Assembly (NCBI RefSeq): GCF_040712315.1
Contig: NC_134020.1
Span: 48,841,751-48,905,750, forward strand
Direction: 5' to 3'
DNA length: 64,000 nucleotides
Source of the DNA: Castanea sativa
Lineage: Eukaryota > Streptophyta > Magnoliopsida > Fagales > Fagaceae
Shown here one piece after another: positions 60,701-64,000 of the stretch (position 1 is the stretch's first letter; each line of letters opens with the position of its first letter). The notes below the pieces were generated by a model, which made no database searches, had not been told where the DNA came from, and saw only the letters and a program-made list of their open reading frames with translations. Position numbers and translations under genes: made by a program.

Positions 60701-63104
60701 TTGATAACATTCCGGTGGTATAATAACACGAGTCTAGTGGTACAATGATAATAAAGTAAAATATACTTATTAATGTAAATTTGGAGCTAAAAATATAATG
60801 ATTTATCTTTATAGTTTGTGGTTTGTGGCTCCAGCCGTATAACATCAGTGAGTTTTTTAGTAGCATAATAAAATGAGTCTAGCAGTATAGTATGATAGTA
60901 TGAGTCATTTCATGGTGACTTCATGATTGAAGGGGAAAAATGGGTGCAACTGGAGGGAGAGAGAATATGTCCAGCCGTGTGCATAAGTTGGTTAAGTTTA
61001 TCCTATTTATCATGCACTTAAATAATTTTCCCTATGTAATGCTCTTTTAGTTTTTAGTCAAATATGAATGATATTTCCTTTCTATGAGAAGAGCTTTTAG
61101 TATTATTAGTTTGTACCTTTCATAAGAAGGATTTTTAGCATTATAATTATATGCATTCAATGAGAAGGGCTTTTGATAAAATATTCTTGGAATAGTAGAT
61201 ATGTTTTAAGAGGTATGGAGATGGTAAAAAATATATATGTTCTGTGAGATATGGTGTTTGTAAGATATATTAGAAATATATGTGGGAAATATGTATGAAT
61301 AGTTTGTGAGGAATGTGTTTGTAAAATATATAGAAGTAAGAGAGATATGGAGGTTAAATATAGTAAATACATGAGCTTATAGTTGCTGTTAGAGTAGTTT
61401 TTCATGTTGTATCATGGGTTATGTTACTTTCTAAGAAGAGAGATTTTGTAAGAGAAATGGAGAAAGATATGGAGATGTGTTTAGGCAGCAAAATGATGAA
61501 GTTTTAAAACAAGAGAGTTAGAGAGGGAAGGATAGTGGTGGTCTAGTGTGTTGTGCCTTGGTCCTCTTTATATAGGGCCAAGTATGTAACTAAATGGGAT
61601 TTGGTTGAAGGAATAACCAGCAAATAAGGAAGGGTTTTTAGCAAAATGAGTGATTTCTTTAGTTGGTTTTTGGTTTTTAGACAAAAGAAGAAATTTGGAG
61701 ATTTAAGTTAATTGGAGTTGCTATTACAATTGTCAGTCATAGCTATACAGTAGCTGACATAGCTGTTAGTTGCACAGCAGTAGCTGCTGCAACAATTGGC
61801 ATTGCTGGATGATGTCACATGAATGATTGCTTCTAGTGGAGGAAAGATTCAGCATTAAATTCATGGGTTTGGTTGAAAATGGTAAGATAACTTTTATGGG
61901 ATCCTCCTATTTTTGGTATTGCAACTGGAGGCTAAAGATTTGACTTAAAATGATAGGATTTCTTTTATGGGATCCTTATTTTTGTGAAGCAGGTAGTTGT
62001 TGGGATTGACCATTAATAGGCTAGCGATGTCATTTTGGGACATGTGCTGCTTAAGTTGTTGCTAGAACTATTGCAGTTGTTGCTGAAATTAAGGCAGTCT
62101 CTGTTGGAACTGCTGTCGGTACTTTTAGCTAAGTTTTCTCTTTTGAAAAAACATATGTTTAGTCGATGGTTTCATACAATACATTTTTAGTATGTAATAA
62201 AGTAGTTGGTTGATATTTGATGAAGTTTTAGAGATGCAATTATGGTCTCTATGTGTTTTGACCAAATCTTAGAGAGCAAGGAGGACGTTTAATGTTGGAT
62301 GAGATATTAAATAGAGATAGCCAATAAGATTTAGGCATGTGTTTGATATTGATTTAAACAAAAAATAATAATATAATTTATATAAGATAATATAATTTAG
62401 ATTATATGATGAACATTAGTTTTAGGTAAAGAGCAATGGAGAGTTTTATCATTTTAAGAGTTATGCGATATGAAAGGCTTATCAGATGTTATCTATTGCA
62501 CACTGACTCGTTAGAGTTCAGGGAATTGGAGAAGACATGCTAAGCAGCATGTTTCTTTTATCAACTTTGAACCGTTGGAGCATTACTGAACATACTTCTT
62601 GACCCTCCAAACCATAACTCCTAAAATTCCCCTGATGAGACTCATTAGCTTGGATTATGAGCCAAAAATGAGATGTTGTGCCGTGAGCTTGAACCATAAC
62701 CATGGGCTTTGATGAGATAATATTGCCATGGGTTTTGGATTGTGGGCTTTGGCGTCATTTTGTGTAAATATGGGCTCTTTTGGGCTTTAAAATAGATTTT
62801 CCCAAAATCCATAATATGTTGATGTGGTGCGGATTACCAATGAAATAAAGTTATGTGGCGTGAAAATTTTGTCGTCAACACACCTTACACTTAATAGTGA
62901 GTAGAATTAAAATGACTCAAATTAAAGTATAATATAACTTTAGGGGGATCACAATCCAAACTTTTAAATTTTAAAGAACAAAATCAAAATGATCAGACAG
63001 CAATTTACAATTAAACCTAAAATGTAACTATGTAAGTACATGTATCTATGCAGATGTTCAAATATGAATATGAGTGTTTTGTTTAGGTATGTATGTATCT
63101 ATGC
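60701..63104. other. Intergenic, no gene seen
   Basis: Moderately AT-rich. A palindromic CTTGGTCCTC...GGGCCAAG lies near 61557-61587. GTGAAAATTTTGTCGTCAACA near 62860-62880 looks like the inverted start of an LTR (TGTTGACGAC on the - strand), but I cannot pair it. Confidence 0.4.
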
Positions 63105-63250
63105 GTCATGTATTTGTTGTGTAAAACTGAATTTAGCTAAGTAAAGCTTTTTTACTTGCACACATGAGGCCACAATGCAGAGGCCTCATCCTCTGACACA
63201 TAAAAGAGGCTAAGGTAATCTTTCCATTCAAGAGAATTCTCTGCATTAAA
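63105..63250 (-). pseudogene. F6'H-type dioxygenase fragment (end of exon 1 and start of intron)
   Basis: On the - strand it reads [22 protein letters not shown] with the exon-1 donor and about 50 bp of intron (ATTTGTTGTGTAAA). It corresponds to 44609-44752 of the intact gene. The rest of the exon upstream is replaced by unrelated AT-rich DNA. A remnant of a duplicate gene. Confidence 0.82.
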
Positions 63251-64000
63251 GGTACAATCACTTGAAAATGAAAATAATTATAATTTCAATACAAAATAAA
63301 GATTGAAAATAGACATAAAAAGATTGATCAAATATACAACATTCATCTCAAAATTAAATGTCATTTGAGAATAAACTCTAATCATCAAAATGAAGAAAAA
63401 ATTTCTTGTCCAAACAACTCATCAAAGTGGAATTTGGTTATTAAGGTCCAATACTCAAATTGCCTGAAAGATATCACGTTAACCTTGATCTTCATTCTCT
63501 TTGGCATCTCAATTATAACATTTGTCAATTTTTGCTGTACTCATATATCATCTTGGGATAAATCTATAGATATCTCATTTTTACAGCTGGTAGGCATCCC
63601 ACGTCTATTACCATTGACATCCTTTCTTCCATGAAAATTAAGGTCTCTATCCTTCTTTTTATAATATAATTGCTCCCATTGCTTAGTCGGTTTGTAGAAT
63701 CCTAACTATTTTTTTCTCCCAAAGCCTTGCTATTCCCATCTATTACAGCAACTGAAGCTTCATCTTCTTAAGGCATTCACCTAAACCTCTCAACAAACTT
63801 ATTAAGCAAAATCATTGGTTAAATCAATACAACAAACCAATATATCTCAAATTTGAGAATGTACTATCATCTTAATACGAAAATTAATGTAATTGGAAAA
63901 TATTATTATTTACAACTTAATGTAAATAATAAATAAAATTATTATTTACAAATTAATGAAAGTGGTAAATATTAATAATAAATAAAGATAAAACTATTAT
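63251..64000. other. AT-rich end of window
   Basis: No supported gene; an 89-codon frame at 63365-63634 has no recognisable domain and no codon signature. Confidence 0.5.

Noticed and set aside
63365..63634. 89-codon frame near the window end
   Set aside because: No domain, lies in AT-rich DNA, no splice or promoter context.

Overview
The window is nuclear DNA from a flowering plant. The evidence is GT-AG split genes with plant-only families (a GPI-anchored GH17 beta-1,3-glucanase, COP10, an AAE17/18-type acyl-activating enzyme, a feruloyl-CoA 6'-hydroxylase-type dioxygenase), a plant initiator tRNA-Met gene, and a heavy load of LTR retrotransposons, MULE, Helitron, MITE and SINE sequence. 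Gene content and composition suggest a eudicot, perhaps a woody rosid; I cannot name the species.

Layout. 1-4225: the 3' part of a + strand GH17 glucanase gene. 5253-16765: the remains of an LRR receptor-like protein gene, split by a 10.9-kb Tat-like Ty3/Gypsy retrotransposon (element 1, 5352-16280, + strand, target duplication GCAAT). 17019-17090: initiator tRNA-Met. 17317-20313: COP10, an E2 variant without the catalytic Cys. 23129-42177: thirteen exons of an AAE17/18-type enzyme. A second 9.9-kb Tat-like retrotransposon (element 2, 28796-38691, - strand, target duplication ATGTT) sits in intron 10. The gene also has a +1 frameshift in exon 11 and no recognisable last exon. 43697-45163: an intact two-exon 2-oxoglutarate dioxygenase on the - strand, closest to coumarin-forming F6'H enzymes; a broken copy of its exon-1 end lies at 63105-63250. 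49010-55547: a MULE-like element whose ~2.1-kb inverted arms contain 379-bp tandem repeats. 56577-57145: a small Helitron. 58173-60595: a 2.4-kb solo LTR. The remaining AT-rich spacers show no gene I can support.

The most interesting material is inside the two Tat-like elements. Each carries, between pol and the 3' LTR, a multi-exon gene on the strand opposite to gag-pol. Both encode a PF04195-like ('putative gypsy type transposon') N-terminal domain, then a charged basic region, then a coiled coil. The copy in element 2 is open through four exons (687 codons) although that element's own gag-pol is rearranged and lacks the RT core. In both elements the spacer where pol and the antisense gene converge holds a tandem array: 151-bp units in element 1, and eighteen 28-bp units with a perfect hairpin core in element 2. 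In element 1, Gag-protease and Pol are in one frame, separated by TAG followed by CAATTA, which matches the UAG-CAR-YYA stop-codon readthrough context. Element 2 has an internal inverted gag/protease block with an extra primer-binding site at one junction, which suggests template switching during reverse transcription. Its antisense half and LTR are dense in TGACG/CGTCA words, the core of the bZIP (TGA/as-1) site.
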